Assembly: GCA_964598845.1 (NCBI GenBank)
Contig: CAZRDM010000003.1
Span: forward strand, 62,001 to 126,000
From: FEN-987 sp964598845
Lineage (GTDB): Archaea; Thermoproteota; Bathyarchaeia; 40CM-2-53-6
DNA length: 64,000 nt
Reading direction: 5' to 3'
How positions within the stretch are numbered: position 1 is the first letter of the stretch; each line of letters opens with the position of its first letter. The notes below the pieces were generated by a model. It had not been told where the DNA came from, did not search any database, and saw only the letters and a list, made by a program, of their open reading frames with translations. The translations under genes and the position numbers were made by a program. Below, piece by piece: positions 51,118 to 58,785 of this stretch.

Positions 51118-51479
51118 TCACCGATTTGGCGGCGAACTGGCTTGTGGAAGAGTGCGACCACTCTTCTTGGCGGCATCCATCATGAGCTGACATTCCTCGG
51201 AGTTGAGGACCATTGGCTGCTCGACGAGTACGTTGCGACCGGATTCGAGTGCTAGCTCAGCGAGCTTTGCATGGGTTGAGGTGGGAGTTACTATGTCAAC
51301 CAGATCCAAATCCAAGTCTAGCATTGATTCGTAATCTGTGAAGACGTGCTTGGCGCGGTATCTTCGAGCTTTCCTGTCGCAGACCGCGGTAAGACGAGGC
51401 TCTTCGCGCTGGAGTAGACTCCGAGATAGTTATCCGAATTCCAGCCGCAGCCAACGACTGCTACTGATAGACTTTTCAA
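51118..51479 (-). pseudogene. Gfo/Idh/MocA oxidoreductase fragment, frameshifted
   Basis: An N-terminal Rossmann start (SLSVAVVGCGWNSDNYLGVY) is read from TTG 51479. A single missing base near 51406 shifts to EEPRLTAVCDRKARRYRAKH, DYESMLDLDLDLVDIVTPTS and THAKLAELALESGRNVLVEQ. The match ends around SGRTL, after which the frame closes at 51118. About 110 of ~330 residues survive, so it is a dead remnant of an NAD(P)-dependent sugar dehydrogenase inside the ribosomal cluster. Confidence 0.75.
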
Positions 51480-51681
51480 GTCTGTTGTCGCAGTCGTGAA
51501 CTGCGATTCTCAATTATGCTTTGCTGACAGTATTTCCCTAGGCTTTGAAATACGGAGTGACGAGGAGTGAGAGTGAGCCTCTGCAATGAGGGACAACATG
51601 TTGGTGCCCTATGAGGCAAGTCAGACATACGATGAAATACTCGTTGGGACCGGGGAAGCCACTAGGCGCTTTCACATGCCC
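51480..51681. other. Non-coding spacer between S17 and the oxidoreductase remnant
   Basis: No coding potential recognised on either strand. Confidence 0.4.
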
Positions 51682-52017
51682 TCAGGATGAAGGCGCTAGC
51701 TTTTCGACGACAACAAAGGCAACTTCCTTGCTTATCGGTCGGCACTCAGCGACCCTCACTCGGTCTCCCTCGCGAACTTCAAGACATGGTGGGTTGTGCG
51801 CCATTATTCGACTTCGACGTTTTTCATAACGCGCGTACTTGGGCACGTAATGTAAGTAGTCTCGTTCCACCGTCACGGTTTTGGCCATCTTGGCGCTCAC
51901 GACTTTTCCATCAAGTATCTTGCGTCTTGCGGACAAGTGTCCGTGGAAGGGGCAATTTGTGTCATCACAGGTCTTCTTGGGAGTCTTCACGCCCAAACCA
52001 ATGTCAGACATTACCAC
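51682..52017 (-). CDS. rps17: Ribosomal protein S17 (uS17)
   Basis: 111 aa. GVKTPKKTCDDTNCPFHGHLSARRKILDG is the archaeal N-terminus with Cys pair; TVTVERDYLHYVPKYARYEKRRSRIMAHNPP and GDRVRVAECRPISKEVAFVVVE follow. Overlaps the Rnp1 stop by 7 bp. Confidence 0.95.
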   Translation of the reverse strand: MVMSDIGLGVKTPKKTCDDTNCPFHGHLSARRKILDGKVVSAKMAKTVTVERDYLHYVPKYARYEKRRSRIMAHNPPCLEVREGDRVRVAECRPISKEVAFVVVEKLAPSS

Positions 52018-52295
52018 CGCCTCACCTTGGTTTTCAACCGGTTCTCGGGCCGACCAACCAGCCTTGCTCCATCAACTTCCACGACTGTTCCGTCGCCGAG
52101 CTTGACTCTGAAGGTGGCCACATCCTTCGGGACTCTTATCTTCCTCTCGCCGCTGACGACGATGAGCATATTTCTGGTTTCATCCACAATTCTTCCCCTC
52201 AAGCCCTTCATCGTCGGGTTTTTGGCATTCGCAACACGGACATTCAGTCCGATCAACTCATGTCGAAGGATATTTCGCGCTGTGATCTCAGTCAC
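52011..52295 (-). CDS. rnp1: Ribonuclease P protein component 1 (Rpp29)
   Basis: 94 aa Sm-like barrel protein of archaeal RNase P, needed for tRNA 5' processing. HELIGLNVRVANAKNPTMKGLRGRIVDETRNML and FRVKLGDGTVVEVDGARLVGRPENR are family text. Standard archaeal place between L29 and S17; the SUI1/eIF1 gene often found here is absent. Confidence 0.94.
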   Translation of the reverse strand: MTEITARNILRHELIGLNVRVANAKNPTMKGLRGRIVDETRNMLIVVSGERKIRVPKDVATFRVKLGDGTVVEVDGARLVGRPENRLKTKVRRW

Positions 52296-52510
52296 GTCTT
52301 TGACATCTCCGAAGGTCTCGTTTCATGGGCTGCAGTGAGGAGGCGTGCTATGGTTCGCCTGAGTTCCCGGATCCTACCAACGTTCTCGACATTGCCTCCA
52401 GCCTTAACGCTCGTTCTGAGTTTTGCGACTTCAGTCCGTAACTCAGCGAGTTTCTTCTCCCTCTCCTCCGGGAGCATCTGCCTTATCTCACGCTTTCTCA
52501 GTATCGGCAA
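52292..52510 (-). CDS. rpmC: Ribosomal protein L29 (uL29)
   Basis: 72 aa helical protein. LRKREIRQMLPEEREKKLAELR, TEVAKLRTSVKAGGNVENVGRIRELRRTIAR over ~25-57. Overlaps the S3 end by 23 bp and Rnp1 by 4 bp. Confidence 0.93.
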   Translation of the reverse strand: MPILRKREIRQMLPEEREKKLAELRTEVAKLRTSVKAGGNVENVGRIRELRRTIARLLTAAHETRPSEMSKT

Positions 52511-53183
52511 TCTGAGCTACCTCCTCAATTTCGCTCCCCTCGGGGACAACTTCTTCGACCGGGGGCGTCGGTATAGGCGCTGCTTCACCAAGCTCCTTGA
52601 TAACGGGCTTATCCGGAAGCACCACGTTCGGGGGCATCAGCCTAACTCCTATGCCGAACAATCCCTGCTTAAGTTGAACATCAACAACTGCCCGACGAAG
52701 CATTTTGCTTATCGCTTCACCAACAGCCGGGAGGTATCCCGCGCGGTATTTTTCGTACCGTGCCCTATCGGTTGTCAGCTTACCTCGGATGGCGATCTCA
52801 ACACCTAATGCCCCGGCCTCGACTGTTCTCTGAAGCGCCCAGTAAGCAGCTCGTCTAAAATGTATACCGCGCTGAAGAGCCATCGCAATCTGAGAAGCAA
52901 CAACCTTAGGATCCAGCTCAGGAACCTCTATGGCCGCGACCGAGATCTGGGGGTTTTCGATTCCAAACTTCTCTTCAAGGTTTTTTGTCAGGTCACGGAT
53001 ACTTTGGCCACGACGGCCAATCACCAGTCCGGGTTTTGCAGCGTATATGACTACACGTGTGCCTAGAGGAGTCTTGGTCATCTCTACCCTGCTGTAGCCG
53101 GCCCGTTTCAATTCATTGCCGAGATACTCGTCAATCTCAACCTTACGGACATTTTCCTTCACGAAGTACTTGTGAATCGGCAA
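52488..53183 (-). CDS. rps3: Ribosomal protein S3 (uS3)
   Basis: 231 aa. KH domain with AKPGLVIGRRGQSIRDLTKNL and ENPQISVAAIEVPELDPKVVASQIAMALQRG over ~76-107; C-terminal GALGVEIAIRGKLTTDRARYEKYRAGYLPA. Acidic tail of ~25 residues. Separated by 1 bp from L22. Confidence 0.96.
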   Translation of the reverse strand: MPIHKYFVKENVRKVEIDEYLGNELKRAGYSRVEMTKTPLGTRVVIYAAKPGLVIGRRGQSIRDLTKNLEEKFGIENPQISVAAIEVPELDPKVVASQIAMALQRGIHFRRAAYWALQRTVEAGALGVEIAIRGKLTTDRARYEKYRAGYLPAVGEAISKMLRRAVVDVQLKQGLFGIGVRLMPPNVVLPDKPVIKELGEAAPIPTPPVEEVVPEGSEIEEVAQIADTEKA

Positions 53184-53184
53184 T

Positions 53185-53652
53185 CTATTCTGCTACCTCA
53201 TAACCCATGAGTTCCACGTGCACGAGCGTATTGTGGTACGGGGTGGCTCGTCCATGGGCTCGGGAAATAATCCGCTGCGTCTTTATCCCTCTTTGAGAGG
53301 CCGCGTGAACAATTCGCAATCGGTCAACATCCAAACCTTTGTACTCGGCGTTGGATTCCATCTCTCCAAGTAGAAATAGGAACGCCTTGGCGGCTTTCGC
53401 AGGATAGCGGCCTGCATACCAATCCTCATCCAAACTTCTGTGAGGCACTTCCTTGTCATATCGCCGGAACGCTATTGCACGTTTCTTCTTTGTGACGGCT
53501 TCCAAGAGCTCTTTAGCCGCATCGAGCCTCATCCCGCGAAGCTTTCTACAGATCTCGGTGGCCGCCTTTGGGGAGATCTTGAGTTCTCTGCCAGAGCATT
53601 TGACAGTCCGTTCTGGGTCAAACTCCTTGAGTGAGTATCCCCATTGAGGCAT
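53185..53652 (-). CDS. rplV: Ribosomal protein L22 (uL22)
   Basis: 155 aa. KISPKAATEICRKLRGMRLDAAKELLEAV, VPHRSLDEDWYAGRYPAKAAKAFLFLL and RIVHAASQRGIKTQRIISRAHGRATPYHNTLVHVEL, the exit-tunnel loop. Starts a new unit after two opposite-strand genes that separate it from S19. Confidence 0.96.
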   Translation of the reverse strand: MPQWGYSLKEFDPERTVKCSGRELKISPKAATEICRKLRGMRLDAAKELLEAVTKKKRAIAFRRYDKEVPHRSLDEDWYAGRYPAKAAKAFLFLLGEMESNAEYKGLDVDRLRIVHAASQRGIKTQRIISRAHGRATPYHNTLVHVELMGYEVAE

Positions 53653-53782
53653 TGGTTCTGCACCGTGAACCCGTGCACTTGCGCGGTAGTACTAAAAAAC
53701 GTTGTTTAGGCCGCGAACTCCCGAGAAAGGCGACTGGTAAGTTCTATCTAGCGCGTCTGTTCGTTTTTGTGACCAGATTGGA

Positions 53783-54229
53783 ATGAACCCTGAGAACAGA
53801 AGTCTCTCCAAGGAAAGCGAGATTCACGGCACTACCTTGAGAGTCTATTGGCACCTCTTCAAGATGGCTCATCCGGTCGGAGTTCGTGAGACACAAAGGG
53901 CTCTTTCCTTGTCGAGCCCCAGCACTGCTCTCTATCATCTCGAGAAATTGCGCGAACTTGGGATTGCTGAAAAGGATGCGATGGGGCAGTACTCCCTAAA
54001 GGAGCATGTTCAGGTTGGAACACTCAAAGTCTTCCTGAAAGTCGGCCGCCTGATTCTACCTCGCTATCTATTCTATGCAATTTTCCTTACAACGGCGCTT
54101 GCAGCGTACACCATACAAGCAGTCATTCAATCTGGATATGTTGAACCCGCACCATTTGTATTCGGCGCCACAGGCGCGGCCATTTCTTGGTACGAGTGTG
54201 CCAGAATGTGGAGGGAACGAGTCCTCTAG
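53783..54229 (+). CDS. Winged-helix protein with two membrane helices
   Basis: 148 aa. Residues ~18-70 form a winged helix: RVYWHLFKMAHPVGVRETQR, LSSPSTALYHLEKLRELGIA and the wing EKDAMGQYSL. Two transmembrane segments follow at ~93-113 and ~122-140. Such membrane-tethered ArsR-like proteins are common in archaea; signal and targets are unknown. Inserted on the plus strand between the S19 and L22 genes. Confidence 0.75.
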   Translation: MNPENRSLSKESEIHGTTLRVYWHLFKMAHPVGVRETQRALSLSSPSTALYHLEKLRELGIAEKDAMGQYSLKEHVQVGTLKVFLKVGRLILPRYLFYAIFLTTALAAYTIQAVIQSGYVEPAPFVFGATGAAISWYECARMWRERVL

Positions 54230-54291
54230 GTCGGGGTGTTCGAAACTCTAGACTTAACCAACGTGAAACGACAGGTGAAGTAGATCTGACA

Positions 54292-54540
54292 ATGAAGAAC
54301 CTATGGTTGGCGGCCGTACTGGGGATCATTGTCGGGATAGCCTTGGCTTCCGGCCCGAGTCCTGTGACCACGCAGGCAGAGGATGAGATTCCTCAGCTTA
54401 TGGCTTCGCAGCGCGAGGCCGTCAAGGCTGCCCCGCCTACTCAAGGCTCAGTGAGTTTGCAGTCCACCATGTTGGCGCTGTTCGTGGGAGTGCTGATGGG
54501 TACGCCTTTCTTTCTAGTGGCCAAGAAGCGTAGCGGCTAA
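54292..54540 (+). CDS. Small secreted or membrane protein
   Basis: 82 aa from ATG 54292, preceded by AGGTGA at 12 nt. The frame is open to 54187 but that part overlaps the preceding gene and is not protein-like. N-terminal hydrophobic segment WLAAVLGIIVGIALASG (signal or TM), an outside linker EDEIPQLMASQREAVKAA, then a second TM LQSTMLALFVGVLMGTPFFL and a basic KKRSG end. Function unknown; likely co-transcribed with the winged-helix gene. Confidence 0.6.
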   Translation: MKNLWLAAVLGIIVGIALASGPSPVTTQAEDEIPQLMASQREAVKAAPPTQGSVSLQSTMLALFVGVLMGTPFFLVAKKRSG

Positions 54541-54550
54541 TTCCGACAGC

Positions 54551-54952
54551 CTACTTGAGTGGTACGTACATTGAGCTCCTAGAAGCGCCGATACCTGGGG
54601 TTCCGTGTACTACCTTCTTGTTTGTTATGATGAATTCCCCTAGGTAGTGTCCCACCATCTCAGGTTTGATTTCGACAGATGCAAACTCTTTTCCAGAGTG
54701 GACGAGCAGTGTGAGGCCGACCATCTCGGGCAATATGACCATGTCCCGGCAGTGGGTTTTGATCGGTTTAGCGTCCTTACCACGACTGCGTCTGAGACTA
54801 CGAATGAGCTCCATCAGTACCCGTTGGTCTGCCGTTAAACCCCTACTGAGCGATCTTCTTTGCCTCGAGGGAAGGAGTCTGATGAATTCGTCCATGGACA
54901 TCTGTTGTAATTCTTCGATCGTGTGTCCCCTGTAGCTGAATTGGTGAGGCAT
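54551..54952 (-). CDS. rps19: Ribosomal protein S19 (uS19)
   Basis: 133 aa. FSYRGHTIEELQQMSMDEFIRLLPSRQRRSL is the archaeal extension; KPIKTHCRDMVILPEMVGLTLLVHSGKEFASVEI and PEMVGHYLGEFIITNKKVVHG complete it. The L2 gene normally between L23 and S19 is absent; only 70 bp separate them. Confidence 0.96.
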   Translation of the reverse strand: MPHQFSYRGHTIEELQQMSMDEFIRLLPSRQRRSLSRGLTADQRVLMELIRSLRRSRGKDAKPIKTHCRDMVILPEMVGLTLLVHSGKEFASVEIKPEMVGHYLGEFIITNKKVVHGTPGIGASRSSMYVPLK

Positions 54953-55022
54953 CCAGGATTCACAGTCTCTTGCTTTGGTCTTGTTCTAATTAATGTTGCC
55001 GCTTACGATCTTACTTGAAAGC

Positions 55023-55292
55023 TCAAAGTATTCCCAGGCGGACGGCGAGATCCGCGGCCTTGAAGTCCGGTGACAGTTTTACGAAAGCCTTCTTCTCGCC
55101 TTCCGGCGTTATTAGGGCGCTGACGTGATCAACGCGGACCTCATACAGTTCCTGAACTGCCCGTTTGATGTCGTGCTTGTCAGACCTGATATCGACAATG
55201 AACGTGATTTTGTTCTCCGACTCAATAAGGGTAACCGCATCCTCTGACAGTAGAGGATACTTGATCACCTCATTGGCGGCCAGTTTACTCAT
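55023..55292 (-). CDS. rplW: Ribosomal protein L23 (uL23)
   Basis: 89 aa from ATG 55292 (M-S-K-L-A-A-N-E-V-I-K-Y-P); the frame to 55346 overlaps L4 without family sequence. VIKYPLLSEDAVTLIESENKITFIVD and VRVDHVSALITPEGEKKAFVKL. The start overlaps the L4 stop by 4 bp. Confidence 0.95.
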   Translation of the reverse strand: MSKLAANEVIKYPLLSEDAVTLIESENKITFIVDIRSDKHDIKRAVQELYEVRVDHVSALITPEGEKKAFVKLSPDFKAADLAVRLGIL

Positions 55293-56092
55293 TGCGAAGC
55301 ACCTGCAAATCGCACATTCAAGTCTTTGAACCCTGACTCTGTCCATATCGTCAGGCGGCCGGGATGAGCGCCTGGCGCAAGGTCATCAACATTCAAGCTT
55401 GCAACATCCACGACTTTGACCCCCTGGAGATTTCGGAACGCCCTCTCCGCGCCCTGTTTCTTCTTAACAACGAGTAGTGCGCTGATTCTATTCTTGAAAG
55501 GTCTGCCTCGAGCGCTACCTTTCCCGCTGCGAACTTTCCTGCGAGAGGCGCGTTCGACATCGTCCCAGATACCTAGATTCTTAAGTAGCTTCTCAGCCTG
55601 AGAGCTCTTGGCTATTTGTTCGATATCATCGGTAACTACTAATGGTAATTCTCGGTCGGTTCCTATTCGGTGACCTCTCGCTAGGACGAGTTCCTTGGAG
55701 GATGTGGCGGCCAAGGCGGAAAGTGTCGCGAGATGGAGTTCCTTCTTGTTAATCTTCTTCCGAATTCGCTTGCTTGAAAGGGGTGGAAAAGTCAGCCTGC
55801 CTTTCACGGTTCCGGGTGCGAAGGCCGCCTCGTTTGCCCTGGAATACCTGTCACCCTTCACTCTCGGGACGCGGGACATTGCGTGACCGACTCCTATTGA
55901 TTCAGCTGTAGTCCTCTTTCCCGCCATGGGGTCGCGCCCCTGAGGCTGGAACATATGACTCTGTAGAGCTACAACCGCACGTTTAATGAGGTCTCGTCGG
56001 ACGGGTGTCTCGAAAAATAGGGGAAGCTCCACTCTCCCAACCGATTTGCCTTCCAAATCGTAAACGTCAACACTCTTCGTCATTCGTGTCAC
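55289..56092 (-). CDS. rplD: Ribosomal protein L4 (L1e family, uL4)
   Basis: 267 aa. VYDLEGKSVGRVELPLFFETPVRRDLIKRAV, QPQGRDPMAGKRTTAESIGVG, a tunnel loop, TSSKELVLARGHRI and RSGKGSARGRPFKNRISALLVV. The ATG overlaps the SPOUT methyltransferase stop by 4 bp; L3, which normally lies between them, is missing. Confidence 0.95.
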   Translation of the reverse strand: MTRMTKSVDVYDLEGKSVGRVELPLFFETPVRRDLIKRAVVALQSHMFQPQGRDPMAGKRTTAESIGVGHAMSRVPRVKGDRYSRANEAAFAPGTVKGRLTFPPLSSKRIRKKINKKELHLATLSALAATSSKELVLARGHRIGTDRELPLVVTDDIEQIAKSSQAEKLLKNLGIWDDVERASRRKVRSGKGSARGRPFKNRISALLVVKKKQGAERAFRNLQGVKVVDVASLNVDDLAPGAHPGRLTIWTESGFKDLNVRFAGASQ

Positions 56093-56955
56093 CTTAGTCT
56101 CATTAAATTCAGCAGGCCCAGAGAGATCAGGATGGCCTCCTCAGTGCGCACCGTGGAAACCTTCTGGTCTGGGATGGTGTTGACGAAGAAGTCGAAGGCC
56201 TCCTCGGCTTTCCTATTTTCTTGTCCGAGTATTTCCCGAAGACCCATTCGCGGCGAACCAAACGCCACCAACGCTGACTTCATACTCCTAAGTGAACAAC
56301 CGATCTCCGACCATAGGTCCACTATTCGCGCACCATAACGAGACGTACCGATCTTTAGATCGAACTCCTCCCTTTCTAACAGGCTTCCTAAGCTGAATTT
56401 CGACCGTCTAACTTTGTAGCCCCAATATATGCTTATCTTGGATTTGTCGACGACTTCACCCACTAGATTTCTCTCAAGGTTTTTCAGTACTATTGTTACG
56501 CGAATTCCGACTGGTAAGTCTCCATGACATTCAACCGAATGCTCCAGCCCGGCATCAACCAAGAGCGCGTCCCCTCGACGGCCCATTACAATACCCTCCC
56601 TCAAGTCGCCAACCTTGCAATCGCGGATGGAAGAGGCAACACTATGATGCGGAGTTTGCAGTGGAGGAAGAATGCCTACGAATCTAAGTTGAGGGTTAAG
56701 TCGATACAACCTTTTCCGAAGGTATTGTGGCGTCTCTATAAAGCCGAAAATCTGTTCACAAAACTCCAGCTCTCTCATTTGATTCTCCTGAATGTGGTCG
56801 GGATAGAGCAGGATTTCCTCGACGCCGAACATCGAGCAAGCTCGGGCAACCAATCCAAGTTTGGCCGTCTTCTCCCGCAGATGTGGCGTATCAGAAACCA
56901 ATGACGCCGGGATAGCTGCAGAAAGCTTACCACCCCATCGAGTTGCACTTATCAA
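56089..56955 (-). CDS. SPOUT-superfamily RNA methyltransferase-like protein (COG2106 type)
   Basis: 288 aa. Start AAIPASLVSDTPHLREKTAKLGLVARACSMFGV is the family N-terminus; an OB-like insertion EGIVMGRRGDALLVDAGLEHSVEC; the SPOUT knot C-terminus LVAFGSPRMGLREILGQE and NTIPDQKVSTVRTEEAILISLGLLN. It usually precedes L3 at the head of the archaeal S10 region, as here without L3. RNA target unknown. Confidence 0.9.
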   Translation of the reverse strand: MISATRWGGKLSAAIPASLVSDTPHLREKTAKLGLVARACSMFGVEEILLYPDHIQENQMRELEFCEQIFGFIETPQYLRKRLYRLNPQLRFVGILPPLQTPHHSVASSIRDCKVGDLREGIVMGRRGDALLVDAGLEHSVECHGDLPVGIRVTIVLKNLERNLVGEVVDKSKISIYWGYKVRRSKFSLGSLLEREEFDLKIGTSRYGARIVDLWSEIGCSLRSMKSALVAFGSPRMGLREILGQENRKAEEAFDFFVNTIPDQKVSTVRTEEAILISLGLLNLMRLR

Positions 56956-57038
56956 CCTAGTTCCCTGTCACGAGCGAGCACATCTCCCGTCAAAGATGAA
57001 TCTTATTGCGTAAGACGTCATTCTGTTCAGCGATTACT

Positions 57039-58088
57039 ATGAGCTTGGACGATATGGCTGCGTTGCGCAGGGTAGATGGCTCCGACACTCTATCACTGAT
57101 GGAGAAAGCTCCAGCACGTCTCTCTGTACCGCCCAATGCGCCGTTGACCTGTGGAACGTTCGCAAAGCCACGGGAGATTGTGATTGGTGGAGTTGGAGGT
57201 TCAGGAATAGTCGGCGACATCTTGGTCGACCAATGCAGAGATGCCATAGATGTACCGGTCTCGGTTTGCAGGGCCCTGACTCTACCATACTTCGTTGGAG
57301 AACAGACACTTTTCGTCGCGATAAGCTACTCCGGCGAAACCGAAGAAACCCTGGGCTTGTTGCGACAGGCGATACAACGGAAGGCAAGCGTGGTGACTAT
57401 TACATCAGGCGGCAGACTTCTTTCCCTGTCACGAGAGGAAAGAATACGTCACGTACAGGTCCAACCTGGGATGCTTACTAGACTTGCCCTGCCCGAACTC
57501 GTTTCTGCTGCCATGTTCGTGCTCGGCGCCGCAGGGATCATCCAAGACGCTGATCGACTACTTTTGGAAACCGCTGATTCAGTGGCTGTTGAGATTGAGA
57601 GAGTGAAACCGACCGTACCTTCGCCCCGAAACCAAGCGAAGCAAATCGCTCAAGCATTGGTTGGCAAGCTACCGCTGCTTTTCGGTAGCGAGGAAAACGT
57701 AAGCGTGCTACGGCGTTTCAAGAATGAACTCAATGAGAACAGCAAGATCCCAGCCTTCTATTGTGCACTTCCAGAAGGTTATCATGACGATGTTGAAGGA
57801 CTGCGAACGCTTGGTCAACTTACCCAAGTTCAGCCAATTATGGTGCGCAGCTTAACTGAGACGGATGGCCAGAAACGGACGAGGGAAAGACTCTATGCCG
57901 TACTGAATGAACTTCACTTCCCAACAGTACTCGAACTCAGTGGAAGCGGGCCGAACAGATTGAGTCAGCTGTTCACAGCCATAACCATCAGTGACTACGT
58001 CTCCGTCTACCTCGCTGTCCTAAGACGGGTCGACCCGACTGAATTAACGTTGATACCGGACTTCAGAAAGGCCATGCGCGGGATTTAG
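57039..58088 (+). CDS. Bifunctional phosphoglucose/phosphomannose isomerase
   Basis: 349 aa from ATG 57039; the frame is open to TTG 57006. Two SIS domains: IVIGGVGGSGIVGDILVDQC, AISYSGETEETLGLL and TITSGG in the first; FKNELNENSKIPAFYCALPE with YHDD (catalytic His region) in the second. Interconverts glucose-6-P, mannose-6-P and fructose-6-P, supplying glmS with substrate. TATA-like sequence not obvious. Confidence 0.92.
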   Translation: MSLDDMAALRRVDGSDTLSLMEKAPARLSVPPNAPLTCGTFAKPREIVIGGVGGSGIVGDILVDQCRDAIDVPVSVCRALTLPYFVGEQTLFVAISYSGETEETLGLLRQAIQRKASVVTITSGGRLLSLSREERIRHVQVQPGMLTRLALPELVSAAMFVLGAAGIIQDADRLLLETADSVAVEIERVKPTVPSPRNQAKQIAQALVGKLPLLFGSEENVSVLRRFKNELNENSKIPAFYCALPEGYHDDVEGLRTLGQLTQVQPIMVRSLTETDGQKRTRERLYAVLNELHFPTVLELSGSGPNRLSQLFTAITISDYVSVYLAVLRRVDPTELTLIPDFRKAMRGI

Positions 58089-58099
58089 AGCGCAGAAAC

Positions 58100-58534
58100 C
58101 TAGAGGTCCAGAATGAAGCGAACGATGACAACCGCCTTATTACGAATGACTTCCATCCTATGGTAGGTGACGGCTTTCACCTCAACCTTACCGCCATGCT
58201 TACGCTTATCGTACTTTTCACCTGAAATCCTAGAATGAGCACGGAAACCGTCTGATCGTCGCACCGAAACGACTTCGAAGCCAGCGTATACCTTGCCTTC
58301 GAGTTCAAATTTCAGTAGGAGTGATTCGAGCCAGCCGTAGAGGAGTGTGACCTCATCTGCACCCTGGACCTCAACCTCCTCAACGAATTCGAGAGAAATC
58401 GAGTTCACATCGCACATAGTATGGAAGAGGGCCCTTCCAGCGTTTTCAAGCGCCTCTTCGAATGTGGCACCAGTCGCTTGAATGTATGCATCAGTAGTGT
58501 GAGGCAGAAACTCGTACCCGAATCTTGGCACCAC
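58100..58534 (-). CDS. Archease (RtcB ligase activator)
   Basis: 144 aa. FLPHTTDAYIQATGATFEEALENAGRALFHTMCD and EVEVQGADEVTLLYGWLESLLLKFE with C-terminal AVTYHRMEV, the conserved metal-site text of archease. It promotes guanylylation of RtcB, the ligase that joins tRNA and BHB-spliced exons. Lies head-to-head with an intron-containing tRNA gene. Confidence 0.94.
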   Translation of the reverse strand: MVPRFGYEFLPHTTDAYIQATGATFEEALENAGRALFHTMCDVNSISLEFVEEVEVQGADEVTLLYGWLESLLLKFELEGKVYAGFEVVSVRRSDGFRAHSRISGEKYDKRKHGGKVEVKAVTYHRMEVIRNKAVVIVRFILDL

Positions 58535-58578
58535 CCAAAGCCTCTTCGGCTGTTGCGGAACGGCAAATCATCTGGCAA

Positions 58579-58586
58579 CTTAAATA
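58579..58586 (+). promoter_or_regulatory. TATA box of tRNA-Ser(UGA)
   Basis: ACTTAAATAGG places a TATA-like CTTAAATA about 28 nt before the tRNA 5' end, the same core as at the other tRNA-Ser gene. Confidence 0.7.
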
Positions 58587-58610
58587 GGAATCGGCTTCAG
58601 GCAATAGCTA

Positions 58611-58734
58611 GCCGGGATGGCCGAGTGGATTAACGCCACGTGGCGATCCAGAGGCGCAGGCCTTGAGTGATCTAAACAAAGGTAGCCTGTGGCCCTTATG
58701 GGCCTCGGGGGTTCGAATCCCTCTCCCGGCGCCA
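58611..58734 (+). tRNA. tRNA-Ser(UGA) with two introns
   Basis: Acceptor GCCGGGA/TCCCGGC, discriminator G58731 and encoded CCA (58732-58734). Anticodon stem CAGGC (58657-58661)/GCCTG (58685-58689) with C-T-TGA-G; a 16-nt intron at 58668-58683 sits at the canonical 37/38 site. The D loop holds a ~19-nt extra segment, about 58634-58652, containing the perfect hairpin CGCCACGTGGCG; removing it leaves a normal serine D arm (GCC...GGC). Variable arm GGCCCTTATGGGCC. Spliced length is 89 nt with CCA. D-loop intron borders are approximate. Confidence 0.85.
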
Positions 58735-58785
58735 ACCGAGTAAGTGAAGACCGCAAACGGTGGGAACACTGGAAAGGAGTCTGGC

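Noticed and set aside
58634..58645. CGCCACGTGGCG palindrome as a regulatory operator
   Set aside because: It lies inside the tRNA-Ser gene and is better explained as the hairpin of a D-loop intron.
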